Positions 1 to 8,760 of a stretch of DNA of 64,000 nucleotides are shown here, one piece after another. Location of the stretch: contig CM075940.1 of the NCBI GenBank assembly GCA_038030265.1, forward strand, positions 1,240,001-1,304,000. Direction: 5' to 3'. The translations under genes and the position numbers were made by a program. Source of the stretch: Corythucha ciliata. Lineage: Eukaryota > Arthropoda > Insecta > Hemiptera > Tingidae. The notes under the pieces were generated by a model. The model was not told the DNA's origin. It did no database searches and saw only the letters and a list, made by a program, of their open reading frames with translations. The first letter of the stretch is position 1, and each line of letters opens with the position of its first letter.

Positions 1-433
1 GTATATCCACTGAACCGTCTCCCAAAGGGCTACCACATATCAACTAACAAGAAAATTCTACCCACCCGAACTCTAGTAATAAATTAAAAACACCCTAAAA
101 TTGTCACTTTGCTTTAAAGCTTATATCTCAGAAACTACTCGGCCGATCGAGCTCATCTCTTCAACAGCCTCCTAAATATCAGTAAGCTACAACATATCAG
201 CGAACCAAGTCGATAGGCCCTTCAGGTGACCCTACAGAAATATCTCGCAAACTACTCATCCTACCACTTAGACACCCCTATACATTTATGTTCCTCTACG
301 GCCAACTAGAACAACAATCACATAAAATTACCACCTTCATGGACATATTTTTTATATAAACAACTTTTTTTGTTCCTTTGTCCACAGCTCTGGGACATTT
401 TTCAGACAGCTCTGATGATCAACCATCCTCACA
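1..433 (+). pseudogene. Truncated duplicate of densovirus-like NS intron and exon-2 start
   Basis: This stretch looks identical to 9204–9636: most of the intron of densovirus-like element A, its acceptor (a cag before the GCTCTGGG-type exon start near 389) and about 45 bases of exon 2. At 434 the match stops abruptly and repeat T begins. The window edge cuts the left side, so the duplicated block may run further left. The lack of visible differences suggests a recent duplication or gene conversion. It cannot encode a useful protein. Confidence 0.8.
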
Positions 434-540
434 TTTGCAATTTGCATCTTCCATTGTTAAGAGGAATTCCACTGACATTTGCATTACCAATCTTTTCCGT
501 GTTAAGCATAAATTATCACTTCGTAAACAATGACGCACCG
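434..540 (+). repeat. Repeat T, copy 1
   Basis: A unit of about 100 bases beginning near TTTGCATCTTCCATTG and ending near GACGCACCGACT. It occurs four times: here (+), 5047–5160 (−), 5308–5390 (−, shorter) and 6705–6808 (+). The copies form the outer edges of two adjacent palindromes, so T behaves like a terminal repeat. Its origin is unknown; I recognise no transposon family in it. Confidence 0.75.
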
Positions 541-850
541 ACTCGGAGCGGGGCGCTCGATCCGGACTACAGTGAGGTACGGCGAGGAGAGGGCGGCAAC
601 GAGAGCGGCTGGTAGCCGACGATGGACATGCACGGCGGTAAAAGTCATGGCGTGAGTGGCAGAGGGAGAAGGAGTGAAGGTGACGAAGGGCCGACCGAGA
701 TCAAGACGGCGAGTAGACGCTCCTGTTGGTTCCTGTGTGAGCACGACGTCAACAGAGGACTCGAGTGCGAGCTGGAACAGGCTGGCGTGAGCGGTGTGCT
801 GGTGGCCTTCGTTGAGTTGGAGGAACTTAAGCATGACTGGAAGGGGTGGA
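502..850 (-). pseudogene. LINE endonuclease fragment (left arm)
   Basis: The minus strand encodes a stretch with motifs of the exonuclease–endonuclease–phosphatase domain of non-LTR retrotransposons: a start resembling MLKFLQLNEG, then VDVVLTQEP, then a serine- and threonine-rich PSPSATHAMTF segment. These fit the first half of a Tad/LOA/R1-type endonuclease that nicks target DNA. The frame is open into 1077, but the part beyond about 850 looks like unrelated flanking sequence. No reverse transcriptase is attached, so this is a truncated insertion carried in the palindrome arm. Confidence 0.55.
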
Positions 851-1281
851 CGCCTGTTCCTCCTCAGGCATGGTAGGAGTGGATGCGGGAGCATCCGTAG
901 TATAGTTCTATGTTTGCGTTGTGTGTAGCCTGTGCAACCAAAAAAATGTATTCCCTCGAAAAATGAAGCATTTTGATAGATTGTATAGATACCACACAAC
1001 AAAAACAACTTAAGCCGTCTACATGCATGCGGAATTTGCCAAGTAACGAGCCAATTACGCCCATTAGCAACCTTCATAGTGCAATTTTTTTCATTCAGGA
1101 ATACTACAGGACAGGAAAAAGAGGAAAACTGTACAATAAATTCTACAATTTAACGTCAAATTTCACAGAGTTACTGAAGCCCATCAATAATCCTATCGGA
1201 GAAAACAAGTTGTCCACAGTAAAAAAAACAACTAGGCACGCACGCACCTTAGGTAAGCCTACTTGCCCGTTTTTGTACTTG

Positions 1282-1400
1282 GCCCGTTCACAAGCTCTAT
1301 GTTTTGCTTCATTTTCATGTAATGCTTCATTTTTCGAGGAAATAAATTTGTTTGGTTGCATAGACTCCACACAACGCAAACATAGAGCTTGTGAACGGGC
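1282..1400. mobile_element. 119-base fold-back MITE-like element (left arm)
   Basis: The ends are inverted copies of each other, GCCCGTTCACAAGCTC at the left and GAGCTTGTGAACGGGC at the right, and most of the unit can fold into one hairpin. The mirror copy lies at about 4196–4314. A degenerate relative of its inner sequence occurs near 905–975. No coding capacity. Confidence 0.6.
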
Positions 1401-1454
1401 TGTATGAGTGCAGTGTGGGATGCAAATATTTGACAGCTATCCATTTGTCCAGAC

Positions 1455-1709
1455 TTAGAGGAATCTGAGGACGTCGAAAGCTGTCTCAGATCACTGAAGT
1501 TCGACAATTTGACGGGCGATCAATTTGATCAAGTATGGAAATCCTGCTGTAAACACAGGCTTGAATTTATAAAAAAAAATGAGACACCAGACATCTTACA
1601 TAAATGGCCATTTTACATCCGTCCGTCTGGATACAGACTTGTGAGTGTGAATTGGGAACTTGACATCAACCGAAAACTGAATGGATTTATCCATTTTTCG
1701 AGGGCCATG
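1455..1709 (+). CDS. Upstream exon(s) of ISL2EU-like YqaJ protein
   Basis: An open stretch after a pyrimidine-rich tccag. It encodes an acidic start, then a segment with ETPDILHKWPFYIRPSGYRLV. That kind of tryptophan–proline motif is seen in insect transposon-associated proteins upstream of YqaJ nuclease domains. It lies just before the YqaJ exon on the same strand, so I read it as the N-terminal part of the same gene. It ends at a stop at 1713–1715. Exon borders are not certain. A mirror copy lies at 3881–4141. Confidence 0.4.
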
Positions 1710-1745
1710 GAATAAATTCTGGCTGGGTGTCAAGAGAGGAAAATT

Positions 1746-2574
1746 ATGACTGCGCTGTCTAGTATGAACGACACCCAAACGACTGTGTCATTGCATCACC
1801 TGTTTTGCGACTACTCTGCTTCTTCGTTCCATAAAACCCCTCATGAATTCATTGAATACTGCAAAGAAATTATGAAGGAGGAACATTGCTTAGCTGTGGA
1901 GAAAATTACAAGGAAGCAGAGCGACGAAAAAGAATGGTTTGAGTTTAGGTACGGCCGAATCACAGCTTCCGTTCTCTACGAAGCAGCCCACTGTCATTCA
2001 GACGACGGTAGCTTGGTGAATAAGATACTGGGAGCCAAGACTTACCAGACTGCAGCAATGAGGCGAGGCAAAGTTCTCGAAAGTGAAATTTTGAAGGTAT
2101 GTTGAAATGCTCCATTTTATTATCATCCTCTGCTTATGTTTCTGTATCCTCCCTTTTTAAGGTGGTTGAAAAAAAAAAATTGGGGAAAAAATAACGACAT
2201 GCGGCCTTATACTTTCCAAGAAGTTGCCAATTTTTGGGGCGTCTCCAGATGGTGTCGGTGATGGGTTCGTGGTGGAAATTAAGTGTCCATCCAACGACCA
2301 AGCCATCGACGCATACGTCTCACCGACGGGACACATCAGACCAAAACATGTCGCCCAATTAGTGTGCCAGATGCACTTCGCAAATGTTGAGAAAGGAGTT
2401 TTTGTTGTCGCCCACCCCGATTTTGAAAGAAGCAGAATGGTTGAAACTTTTTGGGTCAATAAAAACGAAGACATGGTTAACGAACTTTTCAGTAAAGCAG
2501 AGAACTTTTGGAAGCAAAGCATTTTCAAGAATTTACAAACAATATATGCACATTATAAACCTTGTTTATTTTAA
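1746..2574 (+). CDS. YqaJ-like exonuclease of an ISL2EU-like DNA transposon (frameshifted)
   Basis: YqaJ proteins are lambda-exonuclease-type nucleases carried by several eukaryotic DNA transposons. Exon 1 (to 2096) has the family hallmarks EWFEFRYGRITAS and AAMRRGKVLE. A 65-base intron (GTATGT at 2097, AAG ending 2161) follows. Exon 2 has FGASPDG, VVEIKCP and a QLVCQMHF stretch, which supply the catalytic D–ExK-type residues and the conserved glutamine. A one-base shift in the A-rich run near 2170–2195 separates the two halves, so this copy is probably dead or has a sequencing error in the homopolymer. The right palindrome arm repeats only the first exons (3491–3850, minus). Confidence 0.75.
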
Positions 2575-2629
2575 AATATTTTTTTATTGAATTATTTAAA
2601 TGTAAAAATTGGACATAACGCCTCAAAAA

Positions 2630-3445
2630 CTAGACAATATTTTTTTGGATATTGACCAATCCAGCCACTGATATTGCAACAAAATCAAGATATGATACAA
2701 GGTTTTTGTCAACGCAGGCATGAGGGGACATCATTTTAAATTCCCTTAACCTACCAATGACCCTTTCGACATGAATCCTCAGTCTAGCGATTGACTTGGT
2801 TTTTTTTCTTCTGTCTAGGTCATTTTTTTTATACCTGATACCTTGTAGGCCGAACAAGTGTCACTTTCATTTTTTCCAAGTCAGCTGCAAGCTGCTTGAA
2901 GCCTCTGTCAGCCATGATCAAATCGCCTACTTTAAAATTATTGAATATTCCACATTCCTTCGATATAGCGGTGTCACTTGCTCGGCCACCAAAACCTTTT
3001 GAAATAAAGGTAACAAACCCATTTGGTGTGCAAGCAACTAAAAACTTGAAAGTGTTGCTCTTATAGTACTCCGACCAAGTCATAGATTGTTTGATAGGGT
3101 CGCGGGGCTTCTCAATTTCTATTTCAAAGCAATCGAGAAGGCAAGTGGTGGAGCCATAGTTTTTTCTGAATTGAATTGGTAGATTCCTCTTGATGACGGA
3201 ACGCTCGGGCCAATAAACCAGATGTTTCAAAGCGCCGGCCACTGCAGCGATGGTTTTTTTGAATATCTTGGATACTCTGCTTTCTGTTATGCCGAAATCG
3301 TCACCTAATAGCGCAAAAGAAAGGTTGGTCTTCAATTTCTTCAAGGTCAGAAGAATATCTCTCGTTGGAGCTTTAGTTGCTTCAGTTAACGTCATTATCA
3401 CAAAATAGCACTCTTTTCGAAAACCAATGGTACGCCGGAAAACCG
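2630..3445 (-). pseudogene. DDE_Tnp_4 (ISL2EU/Harbinger-like) transposase
   Basis: The minus strand shows the three acidic blocks of the DDE_Tnp_4 family: LLDCFEIEIEKP (first D), LIMADRGFK (second D) and RIHVERVIGRLREF (E). Ahead of these is a helix-turn-helix-like segment, FGITESRVSKIFKKTI. A frameshift near 2840 separates the first two acidic residues from the last. The open frame extends to 3497, but its first codons come from sequence that is intron in the mirrored YqaJ gene, so the true exon probably starts near 3440. Pairing of this transposase with a YqaJ nuclease is typical of ISL2EU elements; PIF/Harbinger is the alternative. Confidence 0.75.
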
Positions 3446-3490
3446 AGGATACAGAAACATAAGCAGAGGTTGATAATAAAATGGAGCATT

Positions 3491-3850
3491 TCAACATACC
3501 TTCAAAATTTCACTTTCGAGTACTTTGCCTCGCCTCATTGCTGCAGTCTGGTAAGTCTTGGCTCCCAGTATCTTATTCACCAAGCTACCGTCGTCTGAAT
3601 GGCAGTGGGCTGCTTCGTAGAGAACGGAAGCTGTGATTCGGCCGTACCTAAACTCAAACCATTCTTTTTCGTCGCTCTGCTTCCTTGTAATTTTCTCCAC
3701 AGCTAAGCAATGTTCCTCCTTCATAATTTCTTTGCAGTATTCAATGAATTCATGAGGGGTTTTATGGAACGAAGAAGCAGAGTAGTCGCAAAACAGGTGA
3801 TGCAATGACACAGTCGTTTGGGTGTCGTTCATACTAGACAGCGCAGTCAT
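3491..3850 (-). pseudogene. Mirror copy of YqaJ first exon
   Basis: The same 119-codon frame as the YqaJ exon at 1746–2105, on the opposite strand in the right palindrome arm. It carries the GRITAS and RRGKVLE motifs but lacks the second half with the SPDG and EIKCP motifs. It cannot make a complete nuclease. Confidence 0.8.
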
Positions 3851-3880
3851 AATTTTCCTCTCTTGACACCCAGCCAGAAT

Positions 3881-4087
3881 TTATTCCATGGCCCTCGAAA
3901 AATGGATAAATCCATTCAGTTTTCGGTTGATGTCAAGTTCCCAATTCACACTCACAAGTCTGTATCCAGACGGACGGATGTAAAATGGCCATTTATGTAA
4001 GATGTCTGGTGTCTCATTTTTTTTTATAAATTCAAGCCTGTGTTTACAGCAGGATTTCCATACTTGATCAAATTGATCGCCCGTCAA
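3881..4087 (-). pseudogene. Mirror copy of upstream YqaJ exon
   Basis: The inverted counterpart of the open stretch at 1509–1715, with the same WPFYIRPSGYRLV motif. It is present only because the palindrome arm was duplicated. Confidence 0.5.
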
Positions 4088-4195
4088 ATTGTCGAACTTC
4101 AGTGATCTGAGACAGCTTTCGACGTCCTCAGATTCCTCTAAGTCTGGACAAATGGATAGCTGTCAAATATTTGCATCCCACACTGCACTCATACA

Positions 4196-4314
4196 GCCCG
4201 TTCACAAGCTCTATGTTTGCGTTGTGTGGAGTCTATGCAACCAAACAAATTTATTTCCTCGAAAAATGAAGCATTACATGAAAATGAAGCAAAACATAGA
4301 GCTTGTGAACGGGC
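4196..4314. mobile_element. 119-base fold-back MITE-like element (right arm)
   Basis: The inverted copy of the hairpin element at 1282–1400, bounded by GCCCGTTCACAAGCTC and its complement. It lies at the mirrored position of the palindrome. Confidence 0.6.
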
Positions 4315-4760
4315 CAAGTACAAAAACGGGCAAGTAGGCTTACCTAAGGTGCGTGCGTGCCTAGTTGTTTTTTTTACTGTGGACAACTTGTTTTCTCCGA
4401 TAGGATTATTGATGGGCTTCAGTAACTCTGTGAAATTTGACGTTAAATTGTAGAATTTATTGTACAGTTTTCCTCTTTTTCCTGTCCTGTAGTATTCCTG
4501 AATGAAAAAAATTGCACTATGAAGGTTGCTAATGGGCGTAATTGGCTCGTTACTTGGCAAATTCCGCATGCATGTAGACGGCTTAAGTTGTTTTTGTTGT
4601 GTGGTATCTATACAATCTATCAAAATGCTTCATTTTTCGAGGGAATACATTTTTTTGGTTGCACAGGCTACACACAACGCAAACATAGAACTATACTACG
4701 GATGCTCCCGCATCCACTCCTACCATGCCTGAGGAGGAACAGGCGTCCACCCCTTCCAGT

Positions 4761-5094
4761 CATGCTTAAGTTCCTCCAACTCAACGAAGGCCACCAGCAC
4801 ACCGCTCACGCCAGCCTGTACCAGCTCGCACTTCGAGTCCTCTGTTGACGTCGTGCTCACACAGGAACCAACAGGAGCGTCTACTCGCCGTCTTGATCTC
4901 GGTCGGCCCTTCGTCACCTTCGCTCCTTCTCCATCTGCCACTCACGCCATGACTTTTACCGCCGTGCATGTCCATCGTCGGCTACCAGCCGCTCTCGTTG
5001 CCGCTCTCTCCTCGCCGTACCTCACTGTAGTCCGGATCGAGCGCCCCGCTCCGAGTCGGTGCGTCATTGTTTACGAAGTGATAATTTATGCTTA
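4761..5094 (+). pseudogene. LINE endonuclease fragment (right arm, frameshifted)
   Basis: Plus-strand mirror of the fragment at 502–850. The MLKFLQLNEG and VVLTQEP-type motifs are present but split by one extra base near 4830. Comparing the arms shows they have diverged slightly since the inversion. Confidence 0.5.
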
Positions 5095-5639
5095 ACACGG
5101 AAAAGATTGGTAATGCAAATGTCAGTGGAATTCCTCTTAACAATGGAAGATGCAAATTTAATATTCATCGAGTTGAATAGGCAAACTCCTCCTCTTTCAC
5201 TCGAACTAACTCAGCCGTCGCAGTGTTTTTTGTTTAATTAAATGCATTTCGGGTCCATTTTTCCGGATCCCCTCATCAGCATTTATGCCAAACACAGCAC
5301 AACAGCGTTTGCTTAACACGGAAAAGATTGGTAATGCAAATGTCAGTGGAATTCCTCTTAACAATGGAAGATGCAAATTTAATATTCATCGTGTTGAATA
5401 TCCGAGTAGAATATTAATATGCAATAAATCAGAGTGTAAGCCAAGTGTCGTTACTTGTTTACGACTTGAAGGTGATGTTTGTTTTATTAATCTAGTATTA
5501 TAGGAAAATGTTCCTTTGTTTTATCTTGGGAAAAAAGTTAAATCTGATACGTGTTGAGGTTTGAAGAAGTACAATGTTGCAAACTTTACATGTTATGAAT
5601 ATTTGTAAGGTGTCTTGTGCAATCGACGGTTTGGAGACC

Positions 5640-5680
5640 TATATATAATATGACAGGTGCATTATGCACATATTCAGTCG
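5640..5680 (+). promoter_or_regulatory. TATA plus TCAGT initiator (left arm of second palindrome)
   Basis: A TATATATAA run at about 5641–5649 is followed, about 34 bases on, by TCAGT (5674–5678), a good match to the arthropod initiator TCAKT. Between them is a perfect short palindrome, GTGCATTATGCAC. The mirrored promoter lies near 6440–6400 on the minus strand. The spacing equals that of the promoters at 8654 and 16891. Confidence 0.55.
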
Positions 5681-5745
5681 CGTGAAAGAAGCAAGTCGTG
5701 AGTGATCAGTTCTGTAGTTGTTTAAAAAAGAAGCTCTGAGTTAAT

Positions 5746-5893
5746 ATGAATCAGAATCAAGTTGAAGAAGGCATAGCCCGACAGGAGAGGATGTTGACCG
5801 AAATCATTAATAATTGTCGCTCTATGTCGCCTGGTAAATATACCATTCATTTATTGCATCCACCAAACGCGACCTGCCCCCCTATTCTGTAAC
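5746..5893 (+). CDS. Short unrecognised ORF behind the 5640 promoter
   Basis: Begins MNQNQVEEGIARQERM, and has a near-identical mirror beginning at 6344 on the minus strand (MNPQQIEEGIAEQERM). Differences are mostly conservative, suggesting the frame was once under selection. A possible donor (CTG before GTAAAT) lies near 5832, so this may be a first exon. I do not recognise the protein. By promoter type and position it could be an early gene of another densovirus-like element, but no diagnostic domain is present. Confidence 0.35.
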
Positions 5894-5989
5894 TTTTAAC
5901 GCGTGCGTTAGCGAAATAAACAAGGTGAATAATTGAAAGTAATCAGCTGAGAAAATTTGCTAACGCACGCGTTAAGAGTTACAGAATAG
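5882..5989. mobile_element. 108-base MITE with 30-base inverted ends
   Basis: Begins CTATTCTGTAACTTTTAACG and ends with the near-complement, GTTACAGAATAG, sharing an ACGCGTGCGTTAGC core. It is flanked by C-rich runs, so the target duplication cannot be read unambiguously. Non-coding. Inserted just after the short ORF of the second palindrome. Confidence 0.65.
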
Positions 5990-6019
5990 CCCCCCTGATG
6001 CGACGTGTCCTCTCCTATA

Positions 6020-6223
6020 TTGCGATCTTTGCTAGAACGCGGACAGCAACAACAACAGCAGCAGCAGCAGCAGCACCAAGGTGAGGCTATTCCATCGACC
6101 TCAACATTACTTCCATTTCATCATAGAAGTACACCCTCGGAGATGGCCTCACTGGAGGACGTCTTCGTTGTACCACCGCCACCCCCTGCACCACTGCAAC
6201 AAAGCGTAAAAAAGAAACCCTGA
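6020..6223 (+). CDS. Open frame with glutamine repeat (centre of second palindrome)
   Basis: A CAG/CAA run (6047–6076) encodes about ten glutamines after a possible acceptor (ttgctag near 6035). It is followed by a proline run and a basic end, KKKP. Low-complexity polyQ/polyP tails are not diagnostic. It may be the second exon of the gene starting at 5746, but I cannot show this. No family recognised. Confidence 0.25.
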   Translation: MRSLLERGQQQQQQQQQQHQGEAIPSTSTLLPFHHRSTPSEMASLEDVFVVPPPPPAPLQQSVKKKP

Positions 6224-6944
6224 AAAAGGAATGTCGACAACCACGTGGCCGCCAATCTGTCGACATACTGCGACAATTATTAATCATCTCGGTGAGCATC
6301 CTCTCCTGTTCGGCTATTCCTTCTTCAATCTGCTGGGGATTCATATTAACTGATCACTTCTTTTCAAACAACTAAACAACTCATCACTCGACACTTCTTT
6401 TCACGCGAATGAATAAGTGCATAATGCACCGGTCATACTATATAAAGCTCTTCAAACCGTATTGCACAAGACACCTTAAAAATATTCATAACATGTAAAG
6501 CTTGCAACATTGTACTTCTTCAAACCTCAACACGTATCAGATTTACATTTTTTTTCTAGATAAAACAAAGGGTCATCTTCCTATAATACTTCATTAATAA
6601 AACAAACATCACCTTAAAGTCGTAAACAAGTAACGACACTTGGCTTACACTCTGATTTATTGCATATTAATATTCTACTCGGATATTCAACACGATGAAT
6701 ATTAAATTTGCATCTTCCATTGTTAAGAGGAATTCCACTGACATTTGCATTACCAATCTTTTCCGTGTTAAGCATAAATTATCACTTCGTAAACAATGAC
6801 GCACCGACTACTTGTTTACTCGATAAAAAACATTTTTAAATTTAATATACAGCCACCTAAAGGGAACACCGAATACAACCAGAAGGGCAGATGCCCAATA
6901 CCACCACTAGGGGACCACCCAATAGGCGTACGAAACTACATATA

Positions 6945-8653
6945 CAGGGTGTTTGGTAAGTCGCCGGCAATAATGCAGGGGGGTTTTCTTGGTCCGAAAT
7001 GGACCAAAAAATCCATATAAACATAGGTCCGATTTCCAACCGTTTTCGAGATAATCAATATTTTAGTATTTTTAGCCATAACGTTAATTTTATTGGATTC
7101 AGCGCTTATAAGTCGAGAACAGTTACACGTACATTAAATCTGAGGGCACTACCGAAAAGAGCAGACATTTTTCAGTGGGAATTGGCCCAGTTATCCCCGA
7201 AAGAAGTCGTACTTTTCCAGTAACCGGTCAGATTGTGGAGATTTGTACCGATTTTAGGCAGTTAAGCCGTAACTTGATTGCATGATGGCGAATCTTGAAA
7301 TGCCGTCCAGGTTTGGCAAATTTCAAAAAAACTTGCCTTATTAGTGAGGATCAAAGTAACAAACTCAGATTATCGCACCTCTTCGTAAAAGTTTGAAGAA
7401 ATGAACACATTTCCAGCGAGAAGTGCTCGTTTGGGTGTCCTTTGCAATAAGCCTTTGCGAAGAAATGAAGGGGGAAAAATTGAATTAAACACACTACTTC
7501 TTATTTAAAATGAAAATAAAACCTTTTCCTTTTTGGCCTTAATCAAGGTCAGCGATGCAAAATAAAAACTTCCCGTAGTATGTATTTGAACTTTATTCAG
7601 AACGATTTGCCTCATTCAATGCAAAATCTGGGGGAAGATGTTCGTCGAAGCCTTATTCATGATCGTTTTACATGATCGTGCCCCCTCCCCTCTAATTGAT
7701 CGAATTTAGCCAGTTTTTGGATAGAAGTTATGATATGTGGATATGACTAGGGGGTTCAATTTCTTTACCACTTCCATCGCGGGACATGGCGCCCATGGAT
7801 TTCCACGTCTGGGGTTTGGTAAAATACCGTGATCAGGAGGAGATTCGAAGAAGGTTTACAGGAGCTTTTGAGGCCCTTCGAGCCGACATTTCTCCTCGTG
7901 TGACACGAGAAAAAGAGCACGAGCCAGAGGAGGACATTTGGAAAATGATTTGTAAAAAAAGAAGTTATTGGTAATTTATTTGTTCTTTTATTTACTAATT
8001 GTTATGAATTGGTGCAATAAACGCTACGAAATGTTTTTATTTTGCATCGCTGACCACGATTTGAGCTACGAGAAGCTTTATTATCATTTTAGTAGAAATA
8101 ATAGTGTGCTTGATTCCATTTTTCACTTTCATCTGTTCACAAAGGCCTATTGCAAAGAACACCCAAAAAAGCACTTTTAGCTCGAAATAGGTTAATTTTT
8201 CCAAATTTTTACGAAAGGGTGCGATGATCTGGGTTTGGTATTTTGATCCTCACTAATCAGGCAAGTTTTTGTGAAATTTGCCAGACCTGGATAGCATTTC
8301 AAGATTCGCTATCATGCATCCAAGTTACGGCTAAACTGCCTAAAATCGGCACAACTCTCCACAATCTGACTGGTCACTGGAAAAGTGCGACTACTTTCGG
8401 GGATAACTGGACCAATGCCCACTGAAAAAGGTCTGCTCTTTTTGGTAGTGCCCTCAAATTTAGTGTACGTGTAACTGTTCTCGACTTATAAGCGCTGAAT
8501 CCAATAAAACCAACGTCATGGCTAAAACTACTAAAATATCGATTATCTCGAAAACGGTTGGAAATCGGACCTATGTTTATATGGACTTTTTTGGTCCATT
8601 TTGGACCAAGAAAACCCCCCTGCATTATTGCCGGCGACTTACCAAACACCCTG
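6945..8653 (+). mobile_element. Tc1/mariner-like element with long inverted ends, inserted in a TATA box
   Basis: Starts CAGGGTGTTTGGTAAG and ends with its complement, CTTACCAAACACCCTG; inverted similarity continues inward for about 450 bases at each end. It is flanked by a TA duplication (6943–6944 and 8654–8655), as for Tc1/mariner elements. Only a transposase tail remains inside (7786–7974). The insertion point lies within the CATATAAAC box of the densovirus-like element, and the right flank still reads TATAAAC. Confidence 0.8.
7770..7974 (+). pseudogene. Tc1/mariner transposase C-terminal remnant
   Basis: The stretch SRDMAPMDFHVWGLVKY matches the conserved tail block (SPDLxPxDFxLWGxLK) that contains the last catalytic acid of IS630/Tc1/mariner transposases. 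The rest of the transposase is not seen in this 1.7-kb element, so it is non-autonomous. Confidence 0.55.
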
Positions 8654-8687
8654 TATAAACCTGACGACCACAACCAAACCCTTCAGT
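8654..8687 (+). promoter_or_regulatory. Promoter of densovirus-like element A (TATA and TCAGT)
   Basis: TATAAAC at 8654–8660 is followed by TCAGT at 8683–8687, with 31 bases from the first T of TATA to the initiator A. This is the spacing of a focused arthropod core promoter. The region upstream has been displaced to 6809–6944 by the transposon. The same layout occurs in elements B and C. Confidence 0.65.
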
Positions 8688-8760
8688 GCTTCAAACCTGG
8701 ACGACCCCACAGAACCCTTCAATTTAAAATCAGTTCAATTTTTAGACACACTAGACCAAC

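Larger units (their letters stand above)
437..5159. repeat. Giant inverted repeat (arms about 1.7 kb) around an ISL2EU-like transposon
   Basis: Bases 437–2151 match the reverse complement of 3445–5159 with few differences; the axis is near 2798. Each arm carries, from outside inward, terminal repeat T, a LINE endonuclease fragment, a 119-base hairpin element and the 5' exons of a YqaJ-type nuclease gene. The 1.3-kb centre (2152–3444) carries the rest of the YqaJ gene and a DDE transposase. Small differences, such as one extra base near 4830 that breaks the right-arm LINE frame, argue against a pure assembly artefact. A fold-back insertion or inverted duplication would explain it. Confidence 0.85.
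5308..6782. repeat. Second palindrome (arms about 520 bases) bounded by repeat T
   Basis: Bases 5308–5829 match the reverse complement of about 6261–6782, axis near 6045. Each arm runs from T through an inward-facing TATA/initiator promoter to a short open frame beginning MNxxQ(V/I)EEGIA. The centre contains a small MITE and a glutamine-repeat open frame. It directly abuts the 437–5159 palindrome on the left and the upstream region of densovirus-like element A on the right. Confidence 0.8.
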
